A DNA stretch of 5,812 nt from Oscillospiraceae bacterium (lineage in GTDB: Bacteria > Bacillota > Clostridia > Oscillospirales > Acutalibacteraceae). The stretch covers positions 1 to 5,812 of the forward strand of contig WREG01000138.1 in the NCBI GenBank assembly GCA_009779455.1. The letters run 5' to 3'. Every line of letters begins with the position of its first letter. Within the stretch, counting starts at the first letter, position 1. Below, piece by piece: positions 1 to 5,812 of the stretch. The notes under the pieces are model-generated. The model searched no databases and was not told the DNA's origin. It saw only the letters and a program-made list of their open reading frames with translations. The position numbers and the translations under genes are program-made.

Positions 1-1387
1 ACGCGTCATTTTAAAAGACGGGAAAAATGTTTGCAGGATAAACGGCGGTTCCGCCACGGTTTCGATGCTGAAAGCCGTCGGCGGCGCGCTTATAAACATT
101 CACGGGCAGTCTGACAACCAGGAGCTTATGACCCCTGAAAAGCATATAGGGATTATTGACAGGCTGCTCCCCGACAGAGAAGTTTTATTTAAATATATTG
201 ACGCGTTTGACAGAATGCGGTTTCTGAAAGAAAAGATACGCGAATTAAACCTTGACGAAGCTTATAAAAACAGAAAAATCGACCTTTTGAGCTTTCAAAT
301 CGGCGAATTGGAAATGGCCGACATAAAACCGGGCGAAAAGGATGACCTTGCCGAGCTTAAAAGCGTATATCAAAATTCTCAAAAGATAATAAGCTGTTTC
401 AGCGCCGCTTTAAACGCATTAAGCGGCGGCGACGATTTTACGGGGGCAAACGCCCTTGTGTCCGTGGCGGCCGAAAATATCGCGGCGGCGGCGGAGCATA
501 TGCCCTCGCTTGAACACCTAAGCGCGTCATTGACGGACATTTCGTATAATCTAGCGGATATTTTTACCGATTTAAGGGAAATGTCCGAATCCGTAAGCTT
601 TTCGGAGGATGAGCTTGCGGATATTGATGAAAGGCTTGACCTTTTATATAGGCTGTCTAAAAAATACGGAGAAACAGAAGAAGAAATGTTAATATTCCTT
701 GAAAGCGCAAAAAAAGAGCTTGATGAAATCAATTTTTCGGACGAAACGGTGGCTGAATATAAAAAAGAACTCGAAAAAGTTACGAAACAGGCCGAAAATT
801 ATGCGGAAAAACTAAGCAAGCAAAGGAAAACAGCGGCGGCGGATTTCGCTAAAAAGATAAAAAACGAGCTTGCTTTCCTTGATATGCCCGGCGTTGTTTT
901 TGAAGTCAGGCAAGAAGCCGTGCCATTATGCGAAAACGGAGCGGATTATGTGGAGTTCTATATTTCCGCCAATGCGGGCGAAAAACCGAAACCCCTGTCA
1001 AAAACGGCTTCAGGCGGCGAATTGGCGCGTATAATGCTCGCCATAAAAAACGTTTTTTCGGAAAAAGACCGTATCGGAACCCTGATTTTTGACGAAGTGG
1101 ACAGCGGCGTCAGCGGAAGGGCGGCCGGCAAGGTGGCCATGAAGCTTAAAGAGGCGTCGAAAAACCGGCAGGTGCTCTGTGTCACGCATCTGGCACAAAT
1201 TGCCGCTCATGCTGATAGGCATTTGCTGATTGAAAAAAACGCCAAAAAGGGCAAAACATACACAAGTGTTACGCCCCTTGATTTTGACGGGAGGGCGCGG
1301 GAGCTTGCACGCATCGCAAGCGGCGAAAACATTACTAATTTGCAGATTCAAAACGCGGTTGAAATGCTAAATACCAGCATAATGTAG
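1..1387 (+). CDS. recN: DNA repair protein RecN, 3' part (5' end outside window)
   Basis: RecN is an SMC-like ATPase that acts early in recombinational repair of double-strand breaks, in the cytoplasm on the nucleoid. The reading frame is open from the left edge (first full codon at base 2) and 461 residues are visible; family members are usually about 550-570 residues, so roughly 90-100 N-terminal residues, including the Walker A loop, are missing. Counting from base 2, the RecN-typical IHGQSDNQ motif is at residues 33-40, a charged helical region that should form the coiled-coil arm fills roughly residues 50-290, the ABC signature SGGEL is at 337-341, Walker B with catalytic Asp-Glu (IFDEVDSG) is at 362-369, and the switch histidine in VTHLAQ is H396. 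The ATG at base 65 is internal, because the 21 residues before it already match RecN. The stop codon sits inside a palindrome. Identification is firm. Confidence 0.97.
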   Translation, partial: RVILKDGKNVCRINGGSATVSMLKAVGGALINIHGQSDNQELMTPEKHIGIIDRLLPDREVLFKYIDAFDRMRFLKEKIRELNLDEAYKNRKIDLLSFQIGELEMADIKPGEKDDLAELKSVYQNSQKIISCFSAALNALSGGDDFTGANALVSVAAENIAAAAEHMPSLEHLSASLTDISYNLADIFTDLREMSESVSFSEDELADIDERLDLLYRLSKKYGETEEEMLIFLESAKKELDEINFSDETVAEYKKELEKVTKQAENYAEKLSKQRKTAAADFAKKIKNELAFLDMPGVVFEVRQEAVPLCENGADYVEFYISANAGEKPKPLSKTASGGELARIMLAIKNVFSEKDRIGTLIFDEVDSGVSGRAAGKVAMKLKEASKNRQVLCVTHLAQIAAHADRHLLIEKNAKKGKTYTSVTPLDFDGRARELARIASGENITNLQIQNAVEMLNTSIM

Positions 1388-1415
1388 GGGGCGCCGTTTC
1401 GGCGTCCCGCCTACA
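1383..1415. repeat. GC-rich palindrome overlapping the recN stop; repeat-like hairpin
   Basis: The arms pair as follows: bases 1392-1396 (CGCCG) with 1400-1404 (CGGCG) around a TTT loop, a G-T wobble (1391/1405), GGG 1388-1390 with CCC 1406-1408, a two-base bulge (1409-1410), then TGTAG 1383-1387 with CTACA 1411-1415. This gives 14 pairs in all. The TAG stop of recN lies in the left arm. What follows is A-rich, with no T run, so it is not a standard intrinsic terminator on the + strand, and there is no T run on the other strand either. The outer TGTAGGGG...CCCGC pattern resembles, from memory, short dispersed palindromes common between genes in Oscillospirales-type genomes; this could not be checked here. 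It could instead act as an mRNA 3'-end stabiliser or a weak terminator. Confidence 0.6.
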
Positions 1416-1441
1416 AAAAGAAATTGTACATATAAATACAT

Positions 1442-1448
1442 AAAGGAG
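1442..1448 (+). promoter_or_regulatory. Ribosome binding site of dnaB
   Basis: AAAGGAG lies 4 bases before the ATG at 1453 and fixes the dnaB start. The gap from the recN hairpin to this site is AT-rich (it contains TATAAA at 1431-1436), but no matching -35 box is present at the usual spacing, so no promoter is called. Confidence 0.8.
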
Positions 1449-1452
1449 CAAA

Positions 1453-2808
1453 ATGGACAAGATTTTATACGACGGGTTGAATTTGCCCTACAGCATAGAG
1501 GCGGAGCAGGCGGTTTTGGGTTCGGTATTATTGGATCCCGCCTGCCTTTCGCAGGTCGCGATGCTGGTCAAGCCAGAATATTTTTATTTAGCCCAGCACA
1601 AAGCGGTATTCGCCACCATGCTGAGCCTTGATTCCCTGCAGGGCGGCAGGATTGACCCGCTTTTGGTGCTTAACGCGCTGAAGGCCGACAAGGTATATGA
1701 CGACGAGAGCGGCAAAACGTATCTTTTTGAGCTTTCACAGACCGTCCCCACCACGGCGAACGTCGAGCTTTATGCCAATATTATCAAGGAAAAACACCTT
1801 ATCCGCGCCCTTATCCTAGTTTCGCGCGAAATTCAGGATAACGCGGAGGACGAGGGCAAAACGGCGGACGAGCTTCTCGACAACGCGGAGCAGCGGATTT
1901 ATGATATCCGGCAGGGGAGGTCTGTTTCCGGGCCTGTCAAGCTTGCAGATATATTCCCGGCGGTATATGAACGCTTGGGGCAGATAACCTCTGAAAACAA
2001 GAAAGATTTCCTGGGGCTTTCGACAGGGTTTGCGGACCTTGACAGGGTTATATCGGGGCTTAACCGCTCAGACCTCGTATTGATAGGCGCGCGCCCGGCA
2101 ATGGGAAAAACCAGTTTTGTATTAAATGTAGCAAGAAATATAGCGATAAACAATAAAAAAGTAGCGTTTTTTTCATTGGAAATGTCTAGAGAACAGCTGG
2201 CTCAAAGAGTCCTCGCTACGGAAGCAAGAATTGAAACCACGAAGATGAGGACAGGGAATTTTTCACCCGAGGAGTGGAATATTTTAACGCAGGCGTCGGT
2301 TTTCCTCCACGGCTGCGAGCTTTATTTCGACGACACATCTAATATTACGGTTCCCGAAATGAAGGCGCGGGTCCGCCGCCTAAAAAACGTTGACTGCGTT
2401 TTTGTTGACTACCTCCAGCTCATGAAATCCTCCGTAAGGACCGACAACAGGGTGCAGGAGGTCTCGGAAATAACCCGAAGCCTTAAACTGATGGCAAAAG
2501 ACCTGAACATCCCGGTCGTCGTGGCCGCCCAGCTTGCCAGGGGTACGGAGGCAAGGGGGAAATCCCACAAGCCGCAGCTTTCGGACCTAAGGGAATCCGG
2601 CTCCATCGAGCAGGACGCGGATATCGTCATGATGCTTTACAGGAAGGATTATTACGCGGACAGCGACGACAAGGCGGAGGATTTGAACATAAACGTCGCC
2701 GATGTGCTTGTGCAGAAGAACCGCCACGGCCCCACGGCCGGCATAAAACTCAACTGGAACCCGGATTTCACCCTGTTCAGCGGAATCGCAAAGGAATACG
2801 ATGATTAA
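1453..2808 (+). CDS. dnaB: Replicative DNA helicase DnaB
   Basis: This is the hexameric 5'-3' helicase that unwinds DNA at the replication fork and recruits primase (called DnaC in Bacillus). Its 451 residues are a normal full length. The N-terminal domain starts with LPYSIEAEQAVLGSVLL (about residues 11-27) and runs to about 110; a helical linker follows, then the RecA-like motor from about 185. Walker A is GARPAMGKTS (212-221), the catalytic glutamate is E243 in FSLEMS, Walker B is FVDYLQL (D319), the DNA-binding DLRESGSIEQDAD motif is at 378-390, and the arginine finger is probably R424 in KNRHGPTAG. No intein interrupts Walker A or the other motifs. The start has a good AAAGGAG site. The gene overlaps tilS by 8 bases. 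Having tilS rather than rplI or a DHH-family gene directly beside it differs from the Bacillus layout. There is no second copy in the window. Confidence 0.98.
   Translation: MDKILYDGLNLPYSIEAEQAVLGSVLLDPACLSQVAMLVKPEYFYLAQHKAVFATMLSLDSLQGGRIDPLLVLNALKADKVYDDESGKTYLFELSQTVPTTANVELYANIIKEKHLIRALILVSREIQDNAEDEGKTADELLDNAEQRIYDIRQGRSVSGPVKLADIFPAVYERLGQITSENKKDFLGLSTGFADLDRVISGLNRSDLVLIGARPAMGKTSFVLNVARNIAINNKKVAFFSLEMSREQLAQRVLATEARIETTKMRTGNFSPEEWNILTQASVFLHGCELYFDDTSNITVPEMKARVRRLKNVDCVFVDYLQLMKSSVRTDNRVQEVSEITRSLKLMAKDLNIPVVVAAQLARGTEARGKSHKPQLSDLRESGSIEQDADIVMMLYRKDYYADSDDKAEDLNINVADVLVQKNRHGPTAGIKLNWNPDFTLFSGIAKEYDD
2790..2795 (+). promoter_or_regulatory. Ribosome binding site of tilS inside the end of dnaB
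   Basis: AAAGGA lies 5 bases before the tilS ATG at 2801 and is entirely within the last codons of dnaB. With the 8-base overlap of the two genes (ATG at 2801, dnaB TAA at 2806-2808), this points to translational coupling and supports 2801 as the start. Confidence 0.75.
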
Positions 2809-4165
2809 TATTGAAAATAAAATTATCGATACGATAAAAAGATATGACATGCTGTATCCCGGCGCCCATGTCGCCGCCGCTTTTTCAGGCGGCGCGGATT
2901 CGACGGCCCTTGTAAATTTTTTATACGAGAACGCGGAAAATTTAAACATCAGACTTTCCGCCATCCATGTGAACCATATGATACGCGGCGAGGAAGCCGA
3001 CCGCGACGAAGTTTTTGCAAGAAGTTTCTGTGAAAAGAGAAATATCCCCCTTGAGGTTTATAAAAAAAACATACCGGAAATGGCAAAGGCCGCTTCCGCA
3101 GGGCTTGAGGAGTGCGCGAGAAACGCGCGCTATAATATCTTTAAAGAATTTTTTTCAGGCGCGCTGGTCGCCACGGCCCATAACCAGAATGACAGCGCGG
3201 AGACGTTTTTTCTGAATCTTTTTAGGGGGAGCGGGCTGAAAGGGCTGACGGGCATACCGCCCGTCAGGGGGAACATCATACGGCCTCTCATTTTTTGCGA
3301 GAGGAAGGAGATCCTCGAATACTGCCGCGAAAAAAAGCTTGATTTTGTAAACGACAGCACAAATTTTGACAACAGCTACCGCAGAAATGCCATAAGAAAC
3401 ATAATCATGCCGGAAATCGAAAAAATAAACGGCAGCTTTTATTCATCCCTTTATCGCTGTCAGGAAGCGCTAAAAGCCGATGAGGAATATTTAAACGCAG
3501 AAGCCCACATAATAAGCGATAAATTGTTTATTAATGATAAGTATAACATAAATATTCTGTTGAATATGCACATATCCATAAGGCGCAGAATCATAAGCAT
3601 AATTGGCGGCAATTTGACCGGGGCGGTTCTCGAATTCAAGCATATCGAAAAAATCGACGAAATCATGGAAAGCGGCGGCTCGGTAACCGTTTCAGGCGGG
3701 CATATCATATGCAGCGACGGAAAGTTTCTTTTCCTGAAGGGCAGCCCCCTTGAAAAGCCCAAAATCAGCCATATTATAGAAGATTTCAGCAATTCGATTG
3801 AAATCGGCAGTAAAAAAGTTGATTTTACCGTTAAAAATGAAGAAATTGGAAATAATTTAAGAAATATAAGTAAAGAAGCCTTTTCAAATACGATAGATTG
3901 TGATAAATTATACGGGCGCGTTATTTTGAGGAACCGTTTGCCGGGCGATAAATTCGCCCGGTACGGGCATAAATGCACCAAGCCGCTGAAAAAACTGTTT
4001 TCGGAGAAAAAAATACCCCCGGAGGAAAGGGAAGGGCTTTTGATGCTTGCTGACTGCAACGGTGTTTTTTGGGTGGAGGGGTTCGGTATTGACGAGCGTG
4101 TTAAAATAGATAATAATACAAAGAAATTTGTTTTTTTGGAAGTTAGGAATTATGGCAATACATGA
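2801..4165 (+). CDS. tilS: tRNA(Ile)-lysidine synthetase TilS
   Basis: TilS uses ATP and lysine to convert the wobble C34 of tRNA-Ile(CAU) to lysidine, so that it reads AUA and is charged with isoleucine; it is an essential cytoplasmic enzyme. Its 454 residues are in the normal range. The PP-loop is SGGADS (residues 29-34). It is followed by the family motifs HVNHMIRGEEADRDEVF, GLEECARNARYNIF and the H127-N-Q-N-D-S-A-E-T135 block with RGSGLKGL, then the DSTN...YRRNAIRN segment. The middle region (about 225-350) is divergent and AT-rich. The C-terminal substrate-binding domain is recognisable from RNRLPGDKF, KPLKKLFSEKKIPPEER and WVEGFGIDERVK. The gene overlaps dnaB by 8 bases and hpt by 14. 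Two perfect hairpins (3245-3267 and 3939-3963) fall within conserved coding motifs. Confidence 0.97.
   Translation: MINIENKIIDTIKRYDMLYPGAHVAAAFSGGADSTALVNFLYENAENLNIRLSAIHVNHMIRGEEADRDEVFARSFCEKRNIPLEVYKKNIPEMAKAASAGLEECARNARYNIFKEFFSGALVATAHNQNDSAETFFLNLFRGSGLKGLTGIPPVRGNIIRPLIFCERKEILEYCREKKLDFVNDSTNFDNSYRRNAIRNIIMPEIEKINGSFYSSLYRCQEALKADEEYLNAEAHIISDKLFINDKYNINILLNMHISIRRRIISIIGGNLTGAVLEFKHIEKIDEIMESGGSVTVSGGHIICSDGKFLFLKGSPLEKPKISHIIEDFSNSIEIGSKKVDFTVKNEEIGNNLRNISKEAFSNTIDCDKLYGRVILRNRLPGDKFARYGHKCTKPLKKLFSEKKIPPEEREGLLMLADCNGVFWVEGFGIDERVKIDNNTKKFVFLEVRNYGNT
4138..4148 (+). promoter_or_regulatory. Ribosome binding region of hpt, within tilS
   Basis: GGAAG (4138-4142, 9 bases from the start) and AGGA (4145-4148, 3 bases from it) precede the ATG at 4152. 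Neither is ideal alone, but together they favour this ATG over the in-frame TTG at 4128, which has no purine-rich site before it. Coupling to tilS translation probably compensates for the modest site. Confidence 0.6.
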
Positions 4166-4697
4166 TGACGTAAAAGAGATTCTTCTGACGGAAGCCGAAA
4201 TCAAAGATAAGGTAACATGGCTCGGCGAAAAAATATCAGCGGACTACGCGGGGAAAAACCTGCTTCTTGTAAGCGTGCTGAAAGGCGCCGTCGTATTTAT
4301 GGCCGACCTGATGCGGGCGGTAAAAATCGAATGCGGCATAGATTTTATGGCGGTTTCAAGCTACGGCAAAGATTCCGTAAGCTCAGGGGCCATAAAGATA
4401 ATCAAGGATCTTGACATTAATATTGAAAACCTTGATATACTTCTTGTTGAGGATATTTTAGACAGCGGCAAAACGTTGTCGCATTTATCAGGGCTGCTCC
4501 GTTCGAGAAACCCGAAAAGCATTAAAATCTGCACCCTTCTCGACAAGCCGGAGAGGCGGCAGACGGATATTAAAGCCGATTACACCGGTTTTATAATCCC
4601 GGACGAATTCGTAGTCGGCTACGGGCTTGACTACGCGGAAAAATACAGAAACCTGCCTTATGTGGGCGTATTAAAATCAGAAATATATTTGATTTAA
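4152..4697 (+). CDS. hpt: Hypoxanthine-guanine phosphoribosyltransferase
   Basis: This is the purine salvage enzyme that joins hypoxanthine or guanine to PRPP, giving IMP or GMP and pyrophosphate in the cytoplasm. With the ATG at 4152 it has 181 residues, the family's usual length. The pyrophosphate loop LKG lies in VSVLKGAVVFMADL, the DFMAVSSYG segment follows, the PRPP-binding motif is VEDILDSGKT (residues 99-108, acidic pair E100-D101), and the purine-binding end is DEFVVGYGLDYAEKYRNLPYVG. An in-frame TTG at 4128 would add eight residues (MFFWKLGI) coded inside the end of tilS; these do not look like the family N-terminus. The start overlaps tilS by 14 bases. In Bacillus subtilis, the HprT and TilS proteins have been reported to form a complex that activates ftsH transcription; whether that holds here is unknown. 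The gene shares its reading frame with ftsH downstream. Confidence 0.97.
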   Translation: MAIHDDVKEILLTEAEIKDKVTWLGEKISADYAGKNLLLVSVLKGAVVFMADLMRAVKIECGIDFMAVSSYGKDSVSSGAIKIIKDLDINIENLDILLVEDILDSGKTLSHLSGLLRSRNPKSIKICTLLDKPERRQTDIKADYTGFIIPDEFVVGYGLDYAEKYRNLPYVGVLKSEIYLI

Positions 4698-4726
4698 ATT
4701 TTATATATTTGGGTAACATATTTTAT

Positions 4727-4732
4727 AAGGAG
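4727..4732 (+). promoter_or_regulatory. Ribosome binding site deciding the TTG start of ftsH
   Basis: AAGGAG is the only strong site in the 45-base, very AT-rich hpt-ftsH spacer. It lies 10 bases before TTG at 4743, which is the only standard start codon in the ftsH frame between the hpt stop and the first membrane segment. A GTG at 4732-4734 overlaps the site itself and reaches a stop after four codons. Confidence 0.75.
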
Positions 4733-4742
4733 TGAACAATTT

Positions 4743-5812
4743 TTGAATAACGATAAATGGAAGCAGGCTATACCCTATCTTCTTATTCCCGTTATGCTTA
4801 TGGGGGTAATTTATTTCTTCACCCAAAGCCCCGCCAAACAGGAAAAGCTTGTATACTATAATATTGTGGGTATGTTTGAAAACAATGAGGTATCAAGCTT
4901 TACTTTGAATTTAAGCAGCGGGGAATTAAAATATAAGAAGTTTGCGGACGGAGAGGACGCGAAGGAAGAAAAATACATGGTCCCCAACGTCAATATGTTT
5001 GTCGGGGATATAAATGAAACAATCAAAAATTATAATAAGGACAACCCTGACAACCAGATAAAATACGACCTGCAGAAAGGGAGCGCGAATTCGTGGCTTA
5101 CGAGCCTTCTTCCCACGATTTTAATGATAGGGGTATTGCTGGCCACCATTTTCTTCTTTTTCAGGAAAACCAACCAGTCCCTGATGAGCGAGTCCAACAG
5201 GGCGATAAGTTTCGGCAAGGCGCGCGTCAAGCACGGGAAGGACGAAAAACGCAAAACCACTTTTGACGACGTGGCGGGGGCCGACGAAGAAAAAGAGGAA
5301 CTGCGCGAAATCGTGGAATTCCTTAAAAACCCGCTGAAATTCAACGATCTAGGCGCACGTATACCTAAAGGCGTATTGCTTGTGGGCCCTCCCGGCACGG
5401 GGAAAACCCTCTTGGCAAGGGCTGTGGCAGGGGAGGCCGACGCGCCGTTTTTCTCGATTTCCGGCTCGGATTTCGTAGAAATGTATGTAGGCGTCGGCGC
5501 TTCAAGGGTGCGCGACCTTTTCGATACCGCGAAGAAAAATTCGCCGTCCATAGTTTTCATCGACGAGATCGACGCCGTGGGGCGCCACAGGGGCGCCGGC
5601 ATGGGCGGCGGGCATGACGAAAGGGAACAGACCCTGAACCAGCTCCTTGTGGAAATGGACGGCTTCGGCGTCAATGAGGGCGTCATTATAATGGCCGCGA
5701 CCAACCGCCCGGATATCTTGGACCCCGCGCTGCTCCGGCCCGGAAGGTTCGACCGCCAGGTCACGGTCGGGTACCCCGATATACGCGGCAGGGAGGAAAT
5801 ATTGAAAGTCCA
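4743..5812 (+). CDS. ftsH: ATP-dependent zinc metalloprotease FtsH, 5' part (3' end outside window)
   Basis: FtsH is a membrane-anchored AAA+ hexamer that extracts and degrades damaged membrane proteins and short-lived regulators. From the TTG at 4743, 356 codons are visible; family members are about 600-650 residues, so the HEXXH zinc-protease domain lies beyond the window. A first membrane segment (about residues 10-27) is followed by an extracytoplasmic domain (about 28-117), a second membrane segment (about 119-140, ending in four Phe), and the AAA module beginning TFDDVAGADE. Walker A is GPPGTGKT (215-222), the pore loop is EMYVGVGAS (Y248, where most FtsH proteins have Phe), Walker B is IVFIDEID (270-277), the GAGMGGGHDEREQTLNQ stretch is intact, and the arginine fingers are R335 and R338 in RPGRFDRQ. 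The first internal ATG (codon 18) would cut the first membrane segment, so TTG is preferred. Identity is certain; the exact start is likely. Confidence 0.96.
   Translation, partial: MNNDKWKQAIPYLLIPVMLMGVIYFFTQSPAKQEKLVYYNIVGMFENNEVSSFTLNLSSGELKYKKFADGEDAKEEKYMVPNVNMFVGDINETIKNYNKDNPDNQIKYDLQKGSANSWLTSLLPTILMIGVLLATIFFFFRKTNQSLMSESNRAISFGKARVKHGKDEKRKTTFDDVAGADEEKEELREIVEFLKNPLKFNDLGARIPKGVLLVGPPGTGKTLLARAVAGEADAPFFSISGSDFVEMYVGVGASRVRDLFDTAKKNSPSIVFIDEIDAVGRHRGAGMGGGHDEREQTLNQLLVEMDGFGVNEGVIIMAATNRPDILDPALLRPGRFDRQVTVGYPDIRGREEILKV

Noticed and set aside
379..732. 117-codon Ser-rich open frame on the - strand opposite recN
   Set aside because: It is an antisense shadow of the recN coiled-coil region, where Glu/Lys/Leu codons read backwards as Ser/Phe/Leu.
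1383..1420. Rho-independent terminator after recN
   Set aside because: The stem is strong but is followed by A-rich sequence without a T run on either strand, so it is listed as a repeat-like palindrome instead.
3179..3205. HNQND in TilS where E. coli and Bacillus have a DD pair, as a sign of lost activity
   Set aside because: From memory, Asn before the second Asp is common in clostridial TilS, and all other catalytic motifs are intact.
3460..4059. 199-codon open frame on the - strand opposite tilS
   Set aside because: The + strand carries clear TilS motifs across the same bases. The reverse product is rich in Ser/Leu/Ile and has no family likeness.
4128..4151. Eight-residue N-terminal extension of hpt from a TTG codon
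   Set aside because: There is no ribosome binding site before it, the bases already code for the end of tilS, and the ATG-started protein matches the usual length and N-terminus.
4689..4719. Possible ftsH promoter (TTGATT at 4689, TAACAT at 4714)
   Set aside because: Each box matches only 4 of 6 consensus bases and the 19-base spacing is long. Such matches are expected by chance in this AT-rich stretch.
4732..4746. GTG start for ftsH, or a frameshift in the run of five T
   Set aside because: GTG at 4732 overlaps the ribosome binding site and stops after four codons. Adding one T would open the frame, but no start with workable spacing results and the TTG start needs no correction.
5030..5764. 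244-codon open frame on the - strand opposite ftsH
   Set aside because: It mirrors the strongly conserved AAA region of ftsH, has a Ser/Pro-rich composition typical of antisense shadows, and shows no recognisable domain.

Overview
This window holds five housekeeping genes, all on the + strand: the 3' part of recN, complete dnaB, tilS and hpt, and the 5' part of ftsH. The tilS-hpt-ftsH block is a classic Firmicutes (Bacillota) arrangement. The clostridial look of the proteins (for example the HNQND variant in TilS and the short clostridial-type N-terminus of FtsH), AGGAG-type ribosome binding sites and mixed base composition (GC-rich conserved stretches with AT-rich stretches between) suggest a Clostridia member, perhaps related to the Oscillospirales/Ruminococcaceae. 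This placement is an inference from gene order and protein style; no marker gene here settles it.

Layout: recN (DNA repair ATPase) runs in from the left edge and ends at 1387. Its stop codon lies inside a GC-rich 33-base palindrome (1383-1415). A 65-base gap with a good ribosome binding site leads to dnaB (1453-2808), the replicative helicase. dnaB overlaps tilS (2801-4165, tRNA-Ile lysidine synthetase) by 8 bases, and tilS overlaps hpt (4152-4697, hypoxanthine-guanine phosphoribosyltransferase) by 14 bases, so these three are very probably one translationally coupled transcript. A 45-base AT-rich spacer then leads to ftsH, which most likely starts at a TTG codon (4743) and runs off the right edge just after its arginine fingers, before the zinc-protease domain.

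The genes cover DNA repair (RecN), fork unwinding (DnaB), AUA decoding (TilS), purine salvage (Hpt) and membrane protein quality control (FtsH). There is no gene-free stretch above 300 bases, and I see no tRNA, rRNA, CRISPR array, phage or transposase gene. I found no convincing undescribed system. The points most worth checking are the repeat-like hairpin at the end of recN, the TTG start and leader of ftsH, the placement of dnaB next to tilS, and two perfect hairpins inside tilS.
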